Source: Actinoplanes flavus (lineage in GTDB: Bacteria > Actinomycetota > Actinomycetes > Mycobacteriales > Micromonosporaceae). Taken from it: 64,000 bases of DNA. Positions within the stretch are counted from its first letter, which is position 1. Each line of letters begins with the position of its first letter. The position numbers and the translations under genes were made by a program. The stretch is from the NCBI RefSeq assembly GCF_017592555.1, contig NZ_JAGFNS010000001.1:211571-275570 (forward strand), given 5' to 3'. Under the pieces are notes generated by a model. The model ran no database searches and was not told the origin of the DNA. It was given only the letters and a program-made list of their open reading frames with translations. Of this stretch, positions 54,574 through 64,000 are shown in pieces.

Positions 54574-55803
54574 TCACGCTACACCCGTGACGCCGGCCCG
54601 CAGAGCGCTCGTCAGCGGGCCGGCGAAATCGCCCCGCTCGGGCGCCGCCACCGTGCTGAGGCCCAGCCAGCCGGCCAGGCGGCGCAGCTCGGCGGCGAGC
54701 GCAGCGGCGGTCTCCTCCGGGTCCGCCCCCGGCTCCAGCCACGCGGCCGGGATCCGCAACTCACCGGCCTTCCGGTCGGCTTTCAGGTCGAGCCGGGCCG
54801 CGAACCGCTCGTTCATCAGGAACGGAAGGACGTAGTACCCGTACAGCCGCTGGGGCCGGGGGACGTAGATCTCGATCCGGTAGGTCATGCCGAACAGCCG
54901 CTCGGTCCGGCCGCGCTCCCAGATCAGCGGGTCGAACGGGCTCACCAGGGTGGCGGCGCCGACCCGGCGGGGCAGTCTCGCCTCGTGGTGCAGCCACGCC
55001 GGCTTCCACCCCGGGACGGTGACCGGGCGCAGCACCCCGGCCTCGGCCAGCTCGGCGATCGCCTGCCGGCACGGCTGCACCGGAAGCCGGAAATAGTCCC
55101 GTAGCTCGGCCTCGGCGGCCACCCCGAGCGCCCGGGCGGAGAGCTCGACCAGGGCCCGGAACGCCTCCTCCGGCGCCGGGGTGGGCGCGGCCAGCACCTC
55201 GGCCGGCAGCACCCGCTCGGGCAGGTCGTAGCGGCGGGCGAAGGACGTGGTGCGCTCGGCGGCGGTCACCTGACCGGTGTAGAAGAGCCACTCGAGAGCC
55301 TGCTTGACGACCGACCAGTTCCACCCCCAGTGCGCCTTGTCGCGGGGCGTGTCGTGCTCGATCTCGGCGGCCGTGATCGGGCCGCGGTCGCGCACCTCGT
55401 CGAGCACCCAGGCGACCAGGTCGGGCTGCTCCACGGCGATGCGCCGCATGTTGCCCCAGGCGAACTCGTGCGCCCGCGCCATCCGCCAGCGGAACAGCGG
55501 CTGGAGGTCGGCGCGGATCAGCGACGCCTCGTGGCCCCAGAACTCGAACAGCTCGCGGGGCCGGCGGTAGGCGGCCCGCTCCAGCAGCCCCGGTGAATAC
55601 GGTCCGAGGCGGCTGTAGAGCGGCATGAAGTGGGCGCGCTGCAACACGTTCACCGAGTCCATCTGGATCAGGTGCAGGCGGCGCAGCACCCGGCGCAGAT
55701 GGCGCAGATCGGTGGCGCCACCGGGTCGTGGGTCGGCGAAGCCCTGGGCCGCCAGTGTGATCCGGCGGGCCTGGGAGAGCGAGAGTGATTCGGACACGGC
55801 CAT
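54574..55803 (-). CDS. ycaQ: Winged-helix DNA glycosylase of the YcaQ/AlkZ family
   Basis: 409 residues. SLSQARRITLAAQGF at the N-terminus, HLIQMDSVNVLQRAHF containing the catalytic Q-x-D of the family, FEFWGHEASLI and LVSPFDPLIWERGRTERLF are HTH_42/AlkZ motifs. E. coli YcaQ and Streptomyces AlkZ excise bulky or cross-linked bases. A damage-type promoter nine bases upstream of the ATG supports a repair role. It diverges from an acetyltransferase gene. Confidence 0.9.
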   Translation of the reverse strand: MAVSESLSLSQARRITLAAQGFADPRPGGATDLRHLRRVLRRLHLIQMDSVNVLQRAHFMPLYSRLGPYSPGLLERAAYRRPRELFEFWGHEASLIRADLQPLFRWRMARAHEFAWGNMRRIAVEQPDLVAWVLDEVRDRGPITAAEIEHDTPRDKAHWGWNWSVVKQALEWLFYTGQVTAAERTTSFARRYDLPERVLPAEVLAAPTPAPEEAFRALVELSARALGVAAEAELRDYFRLPVQPCRQAIAELAEAGVLRPVTVPGWKPAWLHHEARLPRRVGAATLVSPFDPLIWERGRTERLFGMTYRIEIYVPRPQRLYGYYVLPFLMNERFAARLDLKADRKAGELRIPAAWLEPGADPEETAAALAAELRRLAGWLGLSTVAAPERGDFAGPLTSALRAGVTGVA

Positions 55804-55812
55804 CGTGGAGAG

Positions 55813-55835
55813 AGACTAGACGCGGGGTATGACAA
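55813..55835 (-). promoter_or_regulatory. RecA-NDp/PafBC-type promoter of ycaQ
   Basis: On the minus strand: TTGTCATAC, eight bases, TAGTCT. The first nine bases are identical to the recA element at 23972-23994, and TANNNT is fully matched. Nine bases separate it from ATG 55803. Confidence 0.7.
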
Positions 55836-55845
55836 AGTTGCCGCC

Positions 55846-58137
<2,292 letters not shown>

Positions 58138-58152
58138 GGGTAGAGCGGAGGG

Positions 58153-59487
58153 TTACCAGCCTGGTAATTCATCTTCGTCGAAGGGACCCACCACGGCCAG
58201 CGACATGGGCTGGGCGAGCAGGTCCGTGGCGACCGCGCCGACCTCCTCGACGGTGACCCCGTCCACCCGGGCCAGCAGCTCGTCGACGCCCATCAGGTCG
58301 CCGTGCAGCAGCTCCGACTTGGCCAGCCGGCTCATCCGGGAGCCGGTGTCCTCCAGGCCCAGCACGTACGAGCCCTTCGCCATGCCCTTGCCGCGGACCA
58401 GTTCCTCCGGGGTGATGCCGTGCGCCGCGACCCGGTCCAGCTCGGCACGGATCAGGTCGAGCACCTCCCGGGCCTTGGCCGGGGCGCAGCCCGCGTAGAC
58501 GCCGACCAGGCCACTGTCGGCGTACTGGCCGGAGTAGGAGTAGACCGAGTAGGCAAGGCCGCGCTTCTCCCGGATCTCCTGGAAGAGACGGCTGGACATG
58601 CCGCCGCCGAGCACGTTGTTGAGCACACCGAGGGCGAACCGCCGCTCGTCGTGCCGGCCCACCCCGGGGCCGCCCAGCACGATGTGCGCCTGCTCGGTGT
58701 CGCGATGCAGGATGAGGTTGCGCGCCTTGCGTACGCGTACCCTCTTGTCGGCCGCACGCGGCTGAGCCGGCGCGCCCGGCCCGGTGTCCAGCGGGGTGCC
58801 CGCCAGGGCCTTGCGCACCAGCCGGACCACCGTCGCGTGGTCGAGGTTCCCGGCGGCGGCGATCACGATCTCCGGCGCCGTGTAGTGGCGCCGGTAGAAC
58901 CGGTTGATCTGGTCCCGCGTCATCGGGCTGATCGAGTCCGGGGTGCCGGAGATCAGCCGGCCGAGCGGGTGGTCGCCGTAGATCGCCTCGGCGAAGACGT
59001 CGTGCACCTCGTCACCGGGCTCGTCCTCGTGCATGGCGATCTCCTCGAGGATCACGCCACGTTCGGTCTCCACGTCCGCCGGATCGAGGATCGAGTCGGC
59101 CACCGCGTCGGCCAGCACGTCCACCGCGAGCGGCAGATCGGCGTCGAGCACCCGCGCGTAGTAGCAGGTGTACTCCTTCGTGGTGAAGGCGTTGGTCTCG
59201 CCGCCGACCGCCTCGATCTGCGCGGAGATCTCCAGGGCGGTGCGCTTGTGGGTGCCCTTGAAGAGCAGGTGCTCCAGGAAGTGCGAGGCGCCGTGCAGGG
59301 CGGGCGTCTCGTCACGGGACCCGATCCCGACCCAGATGCCGAGCGCGGCGCTGCGGGTGGTCGGGATCGCCTCGGTGATGATGCGCAGGCCACTGGGCAG
59401 GACGGTCTTCTTGACCCCGTCCTGCAGGGTGCGGGTAGAGACGCGGGCCGGCCTAGTGGCCGGCCCGTGTCCGTCGTTCGCTGTCAC
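58153..59487 (-). CDS. M16 family zinc peptidase (PepR)
   Basis: 444 residues. The inverted zinc motif HxxEH is HFLEHLLFKGT and the downstream glutamate is in the usual position. GLAYSVYSYSGQYADSGLVG marks the second half. Its GTG start at 59487 directly abuts the pnp stop, as in the mycobacterial gpsI-pepR pair, so it is translated from the pnp transcript. Physiological substrate unknown. Confidence 0.93.
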   Translation of the reverse strand: MTANDGHGPATRPARVSTRTLQDGVKKTVLPSGLRIITEAIPTTRSAALGIWVGIGSRDETPALHGASHFLEHLLFKGTHKRTALEISAQIEAVGGETNAFTTKEYTCYYARVLDADLPLAVDVLADAVADSILDPADVETERGVILEEIAMHEDEPGDEVHDVFAEAIYGDHPLGRLISGTPDSISPMTRDQINRFYRRHYTAPEIVIAAAGNLDHATVVRLVRKALAGTPLDTGPGAPAQPRAADKRVRVRKARNLILHRDTEQAHIVLGGPGVGRHDERRFALGVLNNVLGGGMSSRLFQEIREKRGLAYSVYSYSGQYADSGLVGVYAGCAPAKAREVLDLIRAELDRVAAHGITPEELVRGKGMAKGSYVLGLEDTGSRMSRLAKSELLHGDLMGVDELLARVDGVTVEEVGAVATDLLAQPMSLAVVGPFDEDELPGW

Positions 59488-61821
59488 CTAGTCGCGGCGC
59501 TCGCCGCGGTCGCCGGACGGGCGCGAACGGCGACGGCGGGGCTCGCCGCCACCCTCGCCGCGGGGCGCGCGGTCCTCACGCGGCGCCCGCTCGGGACGGC
59601 CACCCTCGGAACCCTCGGCGGCCGCCGGGGCCTCCTCGCCCTCCGGGCGCACCTTGTCCAGGTAGATCTTGCCGCGGGCGTCGATGTCCGCGATGGACAC
59701 CTCGACCTTGTCGCCGACGTTGAGGAAGTCCTCGACCTTCTCGACGCGCTTGCCGTCGCCCACCTTGGAGATGTGCAGCAGGCCGTCACGGCCGGGCAGC
59801 AGCGAGATGAACGCGCCGAACGCGGCCGTCTTCACCACGGTGCCGAGGAACTTGTCGCCCACCTTCGGCAGGGTCGGGTTGGCGATCGCGTTGATCCGCT
59901 CGACCGCGGCCTCGGCGGCCGGGCCGTTGGTCGCGCCGACGTAGATGGTGCCGTCGTCCTCGATGGAGATGTCGGCGCCGGTCTCGTCCTGGATCGCGTT
60001 GATGGTCTGGCCCTTGGGGCCGATCACCATACCGATCTTGTCGACCGGGATCTTCACGGTGGTGACCCGCGGGGCGTGCTCGCTCATCGCGGCCGGGCCC
60101 TCGATCGCGGCGGTCATCACCGCGAGGATCGTGGCACGGGCCTCGTGCGCCTGCTGCAGAGCGCCGGCCAGCACGTCCGACGGGATGCCGTCGAGCTTGG
60201 TGTCCAGCTGCAGGGCGGTGACGAACTCGGACGTGCCGGCGACCTTGAAGTCCATGTCACCGAACGCGTCCTCGGCGCCCAGGATGTCGGTCAGTGCGAC
60301 GTACTCGGTCTTGCCGTCGACCTCGTCCGAGATCAGGCCCATGGCGATGCCGGCGACCGGGGCCTTCAGCGGCACACCCGCGCTGAGCAGGGCCAGCGTC
60401 GAAGCGCAGACCGAACCCATCGAGGTGGAGCCGTTGGAGCCGAGGGCCTCGGAGACCTGGCGGATCGCGTACGGGAACTCCTCGCGCGACGGCAGCACCG
60501 GCACGAGGGCCCGCTCGGCCAGCGCGCCGTGACCGATCTCCCGGCGCTTCGGCGAGCCCACCCGGCCGGTCTCACCGGTCGAGTACGGCGGGAAGTTGTA
60601 GTTGTGCATGTAGCGCTTGGTCTTCTCGGGAGCGAGAGTGTCCAGCGACTGCTCCAGGCGCAGCATGTTCAGCGTGGTGACACCCAGGATCTGGGTCTCG
60701 CCGCGCTCGAACAGCGCCGAGCCGTGCACGCGGGGCAGCACGCCCGTGAGAGCGGTCAGCGGGCGGATGTCACGCGGGCCACGGCCGTCGATACGGACCT
60801 GCTCGCGCAGCACGCGCTGGCGCACCTCGGACTTGGTGACCGAGCGGAACGCCGCGCTGATCTCCTTCTCCCGGCCCTCGAACCGCTCGTCGAGCAGCTC
60901 GTGCGCCTTCGCCTTGACCAGGTCGAGGGACTCCTCGCGCTCCTGCTTGCCGGCGATCTTCAGCGCCTCGGCGACCTCGGCGCGAACCGCGTCGGAGACC
61001 GCGGAGTACACGTCGTCCTGGTAGTCCAGGAAGACCGGGAACTCGGCGACCGGCTTCGCGGCGATCGCGGCCAGCTCGCTCTGCGCGCGGCACAGCTCAC
61101 GGATGGCCGGCTTGGCGGCCTCGAGACCGCTCGCCACGACCTCCTCGGTCGGCGCGGTGGCGCCGGCCGAGATCAGCTTGATCGCGTGCGGGGTGGCCTC
61201 GGCCTCGACCATCATGATCGCGACGTCGCCCTCGGCGGTGACGCGACCGGCCACGACCATGTCGAACGTGGCGCGCTCGAGCTCCTCGAGGGTCGGGAAG
61301 GCGACCCACTGGCCCTCGACGTGAGCGACCCGGGTCGAGCCGACCGGGCCGCTGAACGGCAGGCCGGAGAGCTTGGTCGACATCGAGGCCGCGTTCATGG
61401 CGACGACGTCGTACGGGTGGGCCGGGTCGAGCGCGAGGACGGTCTCGACGACCTGGACCTCGTTGCGGAGGCCCTTGGTGAACGACGGGCGCAGCGGCCG
61501 GTCGATCAGCCGGCAGGTGAGGATGGCGTCCTCGGACGGACGGCCCTCACGGCGGAAGAACGAACCCGGGATGCGGCCCGCGGCGTACATCCGCTCCTCG
61601 ACGTCGACGGTCAGCGGGAAGAAGTCGAAGTGGTCCTTCGGCTGCTTGCTGGCGGTGGTCGCGGAGAGGACGGTGGTGTCGCCCAGCTGGACGATCACCG
61701 AGCCGGCGGCCTGCTGAGCGAGGCGGCCGGTGGAGAAGACGATCTCGCGGGTGCCGAACGATCCGTTGTCGATGACGGCGGTGCGGGATTCGTTGCCGAG
61801 AGCGTTGTTCTGCTCGGTCAT
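59488..61821 (-). CDS. pnp: Polyribonucleotide nucleotidyltransferase / guanosine pentaphosphate synthetase
   Basis: 777 residues, phosphorolytic 3'-5' exoribonuclease. Two RNase PH domains ([51 protein letters not shown]) are followed by KH ([19 protein letters not shown]) and S1 domains ([20 protein letters not shown]). The basic tail ([20 protein letters not shown]) is typical of actinobacteria, where the enzyme was named GPSI. A hairpin separates it from rpsO. Confidence 0.97.
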   Translation of the reverse strand: MTEQNNALGNESRTAVIDNGSFGTREIVFSTGRLAQQAAGSVIVQLGDTTVLSATTASKQPKDHFDFFPLTVDVEERMYAAGRIPGSFFRREGRPSEDAILTCRLIDRPLRPSFTKGLRNEVQVVETVLALDPAHPYDVVAMNAASMSTKLSGLPFSGPVGSTRVAHVEGQWVAFPTLEELERATFDMVVAGRVTAEGDVAIMMVEAEATPHAIKLISAGATAPTEEVVASGLEAAKPAIRELCRAQSELAAIAAKPVAEFPVFLDYQDDVYSAVSDAVRAEVAEALKIAGKQEREESLDLVKAKAHELLDERFEGREKEISAAFRSVTKSEVRQRVLREQVRIDGRGPRDIRPLTALTGVLPRVHGSALFERGETQILGVTTLNMLRLEQSLDTLAPEKTKRYMHNYNFPPYSTGETGRVGSPKRREIGHGALAERALVPVLPSREEFPYAIRQVSEALGSNGSTSMGSVCASTLALLSAGVPLKAPVAGIAMGLISDEVDGKTEYVALTDILGAEDAFGDMDFKVAGTSEFVTALQLDTKLDGIPSDVLAGALQQAHEARATILAVMTAAIEGPAAMSEHAPRVTTVKIPVDKIGMVIGPKGQTINAIQDETGADISIEDDGTIYVGATNGPAAEAAVERINAIANPTLPKVGDKFLGTVVKTAAFGAFISLLPGRDGLLHISKVGDGKRVEKVEDFLNVGDKVEVSIADIDARGKIYLDKVRPEGEEAPAAAEGSEGGRPERAPREDRAPRGEGGGEPRRRRSRPSGDRGERRD

Positions 61822-61974
61822 GAAGAGTGGTACTCCTTCGTCGAGGACCCGGCGGTCAACAGCGCGTTTCAGTCGAGCCGGTCTTCGATCGAAGTGCCCA
61901 GGGACGTCACCTGGGAACCACTACCGAGGACCGGTGCTGACGGAGTGATCCGCGCGGGTCCGTGGGGTGGAAAT

Positions 61975-62004
61975 CGAGGGAGCGACCAGCCGGCCGCTCC
62001 CTCG
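61975..62004 (-). terminator. Hairpin between rpsO and pnp
   Basis: Ten-base perfect arms (CGAGGGAGCG 61975-61984 and its complement 61995-62004) with a ten-base loop, eight bases after the rpsO stop and followed by ATTT on the transcribed strand. In E. coli the rpsO-pnp junction holds a terminator and RNase III site; this one is at the equivalent place. Confidence 0.65.
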
Positions 62005-62011
62005 GGTCAAG

Positions 62012-62281
62012 CTATCGGCGCAGGCCGAGACGCTCGATGAGCGTCCGGTAGCGGGCGATGTCCTTCTTCTGAACGTAGTTCAGCAGGCGGCGGCGCTGAC
62101 CGACCAGGAGCAGCAGGCCACGACGGCTGTGGTGGTCGTGCTTGTGCGCCTTGAGGTGCTCGGTCAGGTCGGCGATCCGCTTGGTCAGCATGGCGACCTG
62201 AACCTCGGGCGAACCGGTGTCGCCCTCCTTGGTCGCGTACTCACCCATGATCTTGTTCTTGGTCTCTTGATCGAGCGCCAT
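62012..62281 (-). CDS. rpsO: 30S ribosomal protein S15
   Basis: 89 residues, full length. [16 protein letters not shown] and [36 protein letters not shown] and [12 protein letters not shown] are S15 signatures; S15 binds 16S rRNA helices 20-22. ATG 62281. It lies between ribF and pnp, the conserved actinobacterial order. Confidence 0.98.
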   Translation of the reverse strand: MALDQETKNKIMGEYATKEGDTGSPEVQVAMLTKRIADLTEHLKAHKHDHHSRRGLLLLVGQRRRLLNYVQKKDIARYRTLIERLGLRR

Positions 62282-62395
62282 GTTCTCCGGACTTCTGTGT
62301 TGCCGATTTCACGGTTACCCCGCGACCCGCGGCGTCGGGCAGGCAGGCGGGACCGGTGTCGGATATTCCAACGACGTTTCCACCCTACCAGGGGG

Positions 62396-63328
62396 TCAAC
62401 TCAACAACATTCGGGTCTCTTCGACATCGGCCCGGATCTGCGCGATCAACGGCTCGATCCCGTCGTATTTGCGCTGCTCACGAAGGTGCGCCACGAAATC
62501 GAGGCTCACCCGCTCGCCGTACAGATCACCCTCGAAGTCGAGAACGTACGCCTCCACGCGGCGCTCCCGCCCGGAGAAGGTGGGATTGGTGCCGATCGAA
62601 ACGCTGGCCGGCCGCCGGACGCCCGGCTCGCCGCCATGGGTGAGCCAGGCCGCGTAGATGCCGTCGGCGGGCACCGCGGCATACCGGTGGGCCATCAGGT
62701 TGGCGGTCGGGAAGCCCAGCTCGCGCCCGCGCTGGTCGCCGCGGACCACCACGCCGGCCAGGCGGTGCGGCCGGCCGAGCGCGGCCGCCGCGGCCCGCAC
62801 GTCCCCGGCGTCGACACAACTGCGGATGTACGTCGAGGAGAACACCAGCCCGTCCTCGGAGACCAGCGGCGCGTCCTCCACGGTGAACCCGAACGTGCGG
62901 CCCAGCGACTCGAGCAACGCCGCGTCCCCGGCGGCCCGGTGCCCGAACCGGAAGTTGTCGCCGACCACCACGCCCGCGGTGTGCAGCGACTCGACCAGCA
63001 CGTCGTGCACGAACGCGTTCGGCGAGAGCTGGGAGAAGGCCGGGGTGAACGGCACCACGCAGAGCGCGTCGACGCCGAGCGCCTCGATCAGCTCGGCCTT
63101 GCGGACCGGCTCGGTGAGCACGGCCGGGTGCGACCCGGGCCGCACCACCTCGGCCGGGTGCGGGTCGAACGTCATCACCACCGACTGGAGGCCGGCGTCG
63201 CGGGCCCGCTTCACGGCGTGCCCGATGATCGCCTGGTGGCCGCGGTGCACCCCGTCGAAGACCCCGATCGTCACGATCGAACGGCCCCACCCGGAGGGAA
63301 CCGCCTCCAACCCCCGCCATCGCTGCAT
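62396..63328 (-). CDS. ribF: Bifunctional riboflavin kinase / FAD synthetase
   Basis: 310 residues from ATG 63328. The N-terminal FMN adenylyltransferase domain has IGVFDGVHRGHQAIIG and STYIRSCV; the C-terminal kinase domain has GRPHRLAGVVVRGDQRGREL, GFPTANL and VLDFEGDLYGERV. Makes FMN and FAD. Upstream frame is unconserved. Co-oriented with rpsO and pnp. Confidence 0.96.
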   Translation of the reverse strand: MQRWRGLEAVPSGWGRSIVTIGVFDGVHRGHQAIIGHAVKRARDAGLQSVVMTFDPHPAEVVRPGSHPAVLTEPVRKAELIEALGVDALCVVPFTPAFSQLSPNAFVHDVLVESLHTAGVVVGDNFRFGHRAAGDAALLESLGRTFGFTVEDAPLVSEDGLVFSSTYIRSCVDAGDVRAAAAALGRPHRLAGVVVRGDQRGRELGFPTANLMAHRYAAVPADGIYAAWLTHGGEPGVRRPASVSIGTNPTFSGRERRVEAYVLDFEGDLYGERVSLDFVAHLREQRKYDGIEPLIAQIRADVEETRMLLS

Positions 63329-63404
63329 GGCCCTAGCGTATCGATCGTTCAGCAGTCCGGTGTGGCCCCTCCTCCCCGCCCGCATCGGTACGATAAATCG
63401 TGAA

Positions 63405-64000
63405 ATGAGCCTGGAGTGGACCCGCGCCGTCCTCCTCGCCGCGGAAATCACCTTCGCGGTGTTGTTCCTGCGCGCGCTGCTCGCCTGGCGGCGCCGCCAG
63501 GATCCGTTGCGACGTGACGTGGCCCTGGTCTTCGCCCCGTTCATGGTGGCGCTCTGCGTGGACCTGCTGCGCCTCCTGCTCGGGCCCCTGCCCACGGCGG
63601 TGAACGCGCTCAACGCCGCGGTGCTGCTGGCCCAGCCGTACCTCACGTTGCGCCTGGCCGGGCGGCTGCGCTCGGTCCCCCGGCTGCTGACCGCCGCGAT
63701 ACTGGTGGGCTACGTCGTGGTCCTCGCCCTGGTCGCGACCGTGCCCCGCCCGCTGCCGCCGGGTGCCCGCATCGTGTTCGTCGTCTACTTCCTCGGGGCG
63801 GAACTGGTCGCCGCCGGGCTGCTCTACGGCGAGGCGCGTGGCCGCACCGGGGCGAACCGGGCACGGCTGATGATCGCAGCCGGCGCCACCGTCGTCTTCG
63901 GCCTGGTGATCGTGCTGCGGGTGGGCACCAGGGAATCGCCGCTGCGGGCGTTCGGCGTGGTGCTGGCGCTGGTCAGCGCGCTCGGCTACCTCATCGCCCT
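63405..64000 (+). CDS. Multi-pass membrane protein, partial (runs off the window)
   Basis: The first 198 codons have about six hydrophobic helices (AVLLAAEITFAVLFLRALLA; LVFAPFMVALCVDLLRLLL; LLTAAILVGYVVVLALVA; IVFVVYFLGAELVAAGLLY; RLMIAAGATVVFGLVIVL). The pattern resembles the membrane sensor half of actinobacterial histidine kinases, but no kinase domain is inside the window. ATG 63405; a TACGAT hexamer at 63389 suggests a start of transcription very close to it. Divergent from ribF. Confidence 0.6.
   Translation, partial: MSLEWTRAVLLAAEITFAVLFLRALLAWRRRQDPLRRDVALVFAPFMVALCVDLLRLLLGPLPTAVNALNAAVLLAQPYLTLRLAGRLRSVPRLLTAAILVGYVVVLALVATVPRPLPPGARIVFVVYFLGAELVAAGLLYGEARGRTGANRARLMIAAGATVVFGLVIVLRVGTRESPLRAFGVVLALVSALGYLIA

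Noticed and set aside
58303-62040. Very long open frame antisense to the M16 peptidase and pnp genes
   Set aside because: It is a high-GC shadow across two certain genes and an intergenic hairpin.

Overview
This window is chromosomal DNA from a very GC-rich actinobacterium. GTG starts are common and GC dominates third codon positions. Gene content points to a filamentous or sporulating lineage such as Micromonosporaceae (Actinoplanes-like) rather than a mycobacterium; the genus is my inference. The evidence is a four-gene cluster matching the Streptomyces SCO2521-SCO2524 families, a streptogrisin-type protease, an RNase Y, and a recA-to-ribF backbone whose order follows the mycobacterial recX/recA ... 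pspM/pspA/clgR/pgsA/ftsK/rnj/dapA/dapB/pepR/pnp/rpsO/ribF segment.

Layout. (1) 1-12.6 kb is an accessory block. A translationally coupled operon (SCO2524-, SCO2523- and SCO2522-like; the middle gene is a ParA-like protein with an altered P-loop) is separated from its usual partner, an SCO2521-like gene, by a DUF4062-NACHT-HEAT NTPase and a D-amino-acid oxidase. A SLOG-domain protein and a membrane TrkA-N/RyR protein follow; both domains are known from nucleotide-signal conflict systems. (2) 12.6-18.2 kb: miaB, a small unknown gene and the gluABCD glutamate ABC transporter. (3) 18.2-25.0 kb: rny, a 2.2-kb gene-poor stretch with a 36-bp tandem repeat, then recX, recA, a DUF3046 gene and udgX. 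(4) 25-40.4 kb: a divergent MocR regulator/flavin-barrel-GNAT pair, leuE, a large Ser/Thr kinase, the Lhr helicase, an LLM oxidoreductase, a SAM hydrolase, an acetyltransferase and a Nei-type glycosylase, with a non-coding array of 105-106-bp repeats. (5) 40.4-49.6 kb: pspM-pspA-clgR envelope-stress genes, a CinA-type amidase, pgsA, rimO, a SufR-like regulator with a DUF3291 neighbour, ftsK and a YbjN protein. (6) 49.7-64 kb: secreted serine protease, RNase J, dapA, a DUF2752 membrane protein, a YcaQ-type glycosylase, dapB, a PAP2 membrane enzyme, M16 peptidase, pnp, rpsO, ribF and the start of a membrane protein that runs off the window.

How the genes work together. DNA repair is strongly represented (recA, recX, udgX, lhr, nei, ycaQ). 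Four of these genes (recA, udgX, lhr, ycaQ) carry the same promoter architecture, TTGTC-N4-N8-TANNNT or a one- to two-mismatch variant, at a position just upstream of the start. This resembles the LexA-independent RecA-NDp/PafBC damage promoter of mycobacteria; recA also has two SOS-like boxes. RNA turnover (rny, rnj, pnp), lysine/peptidoglycan precursor synthesis (dapA, dapB) and envelope stress (psp, pgsA) make up most of the remaining core. The most unusual parts are the accessory block at the left end and the shared damage-promoter network.
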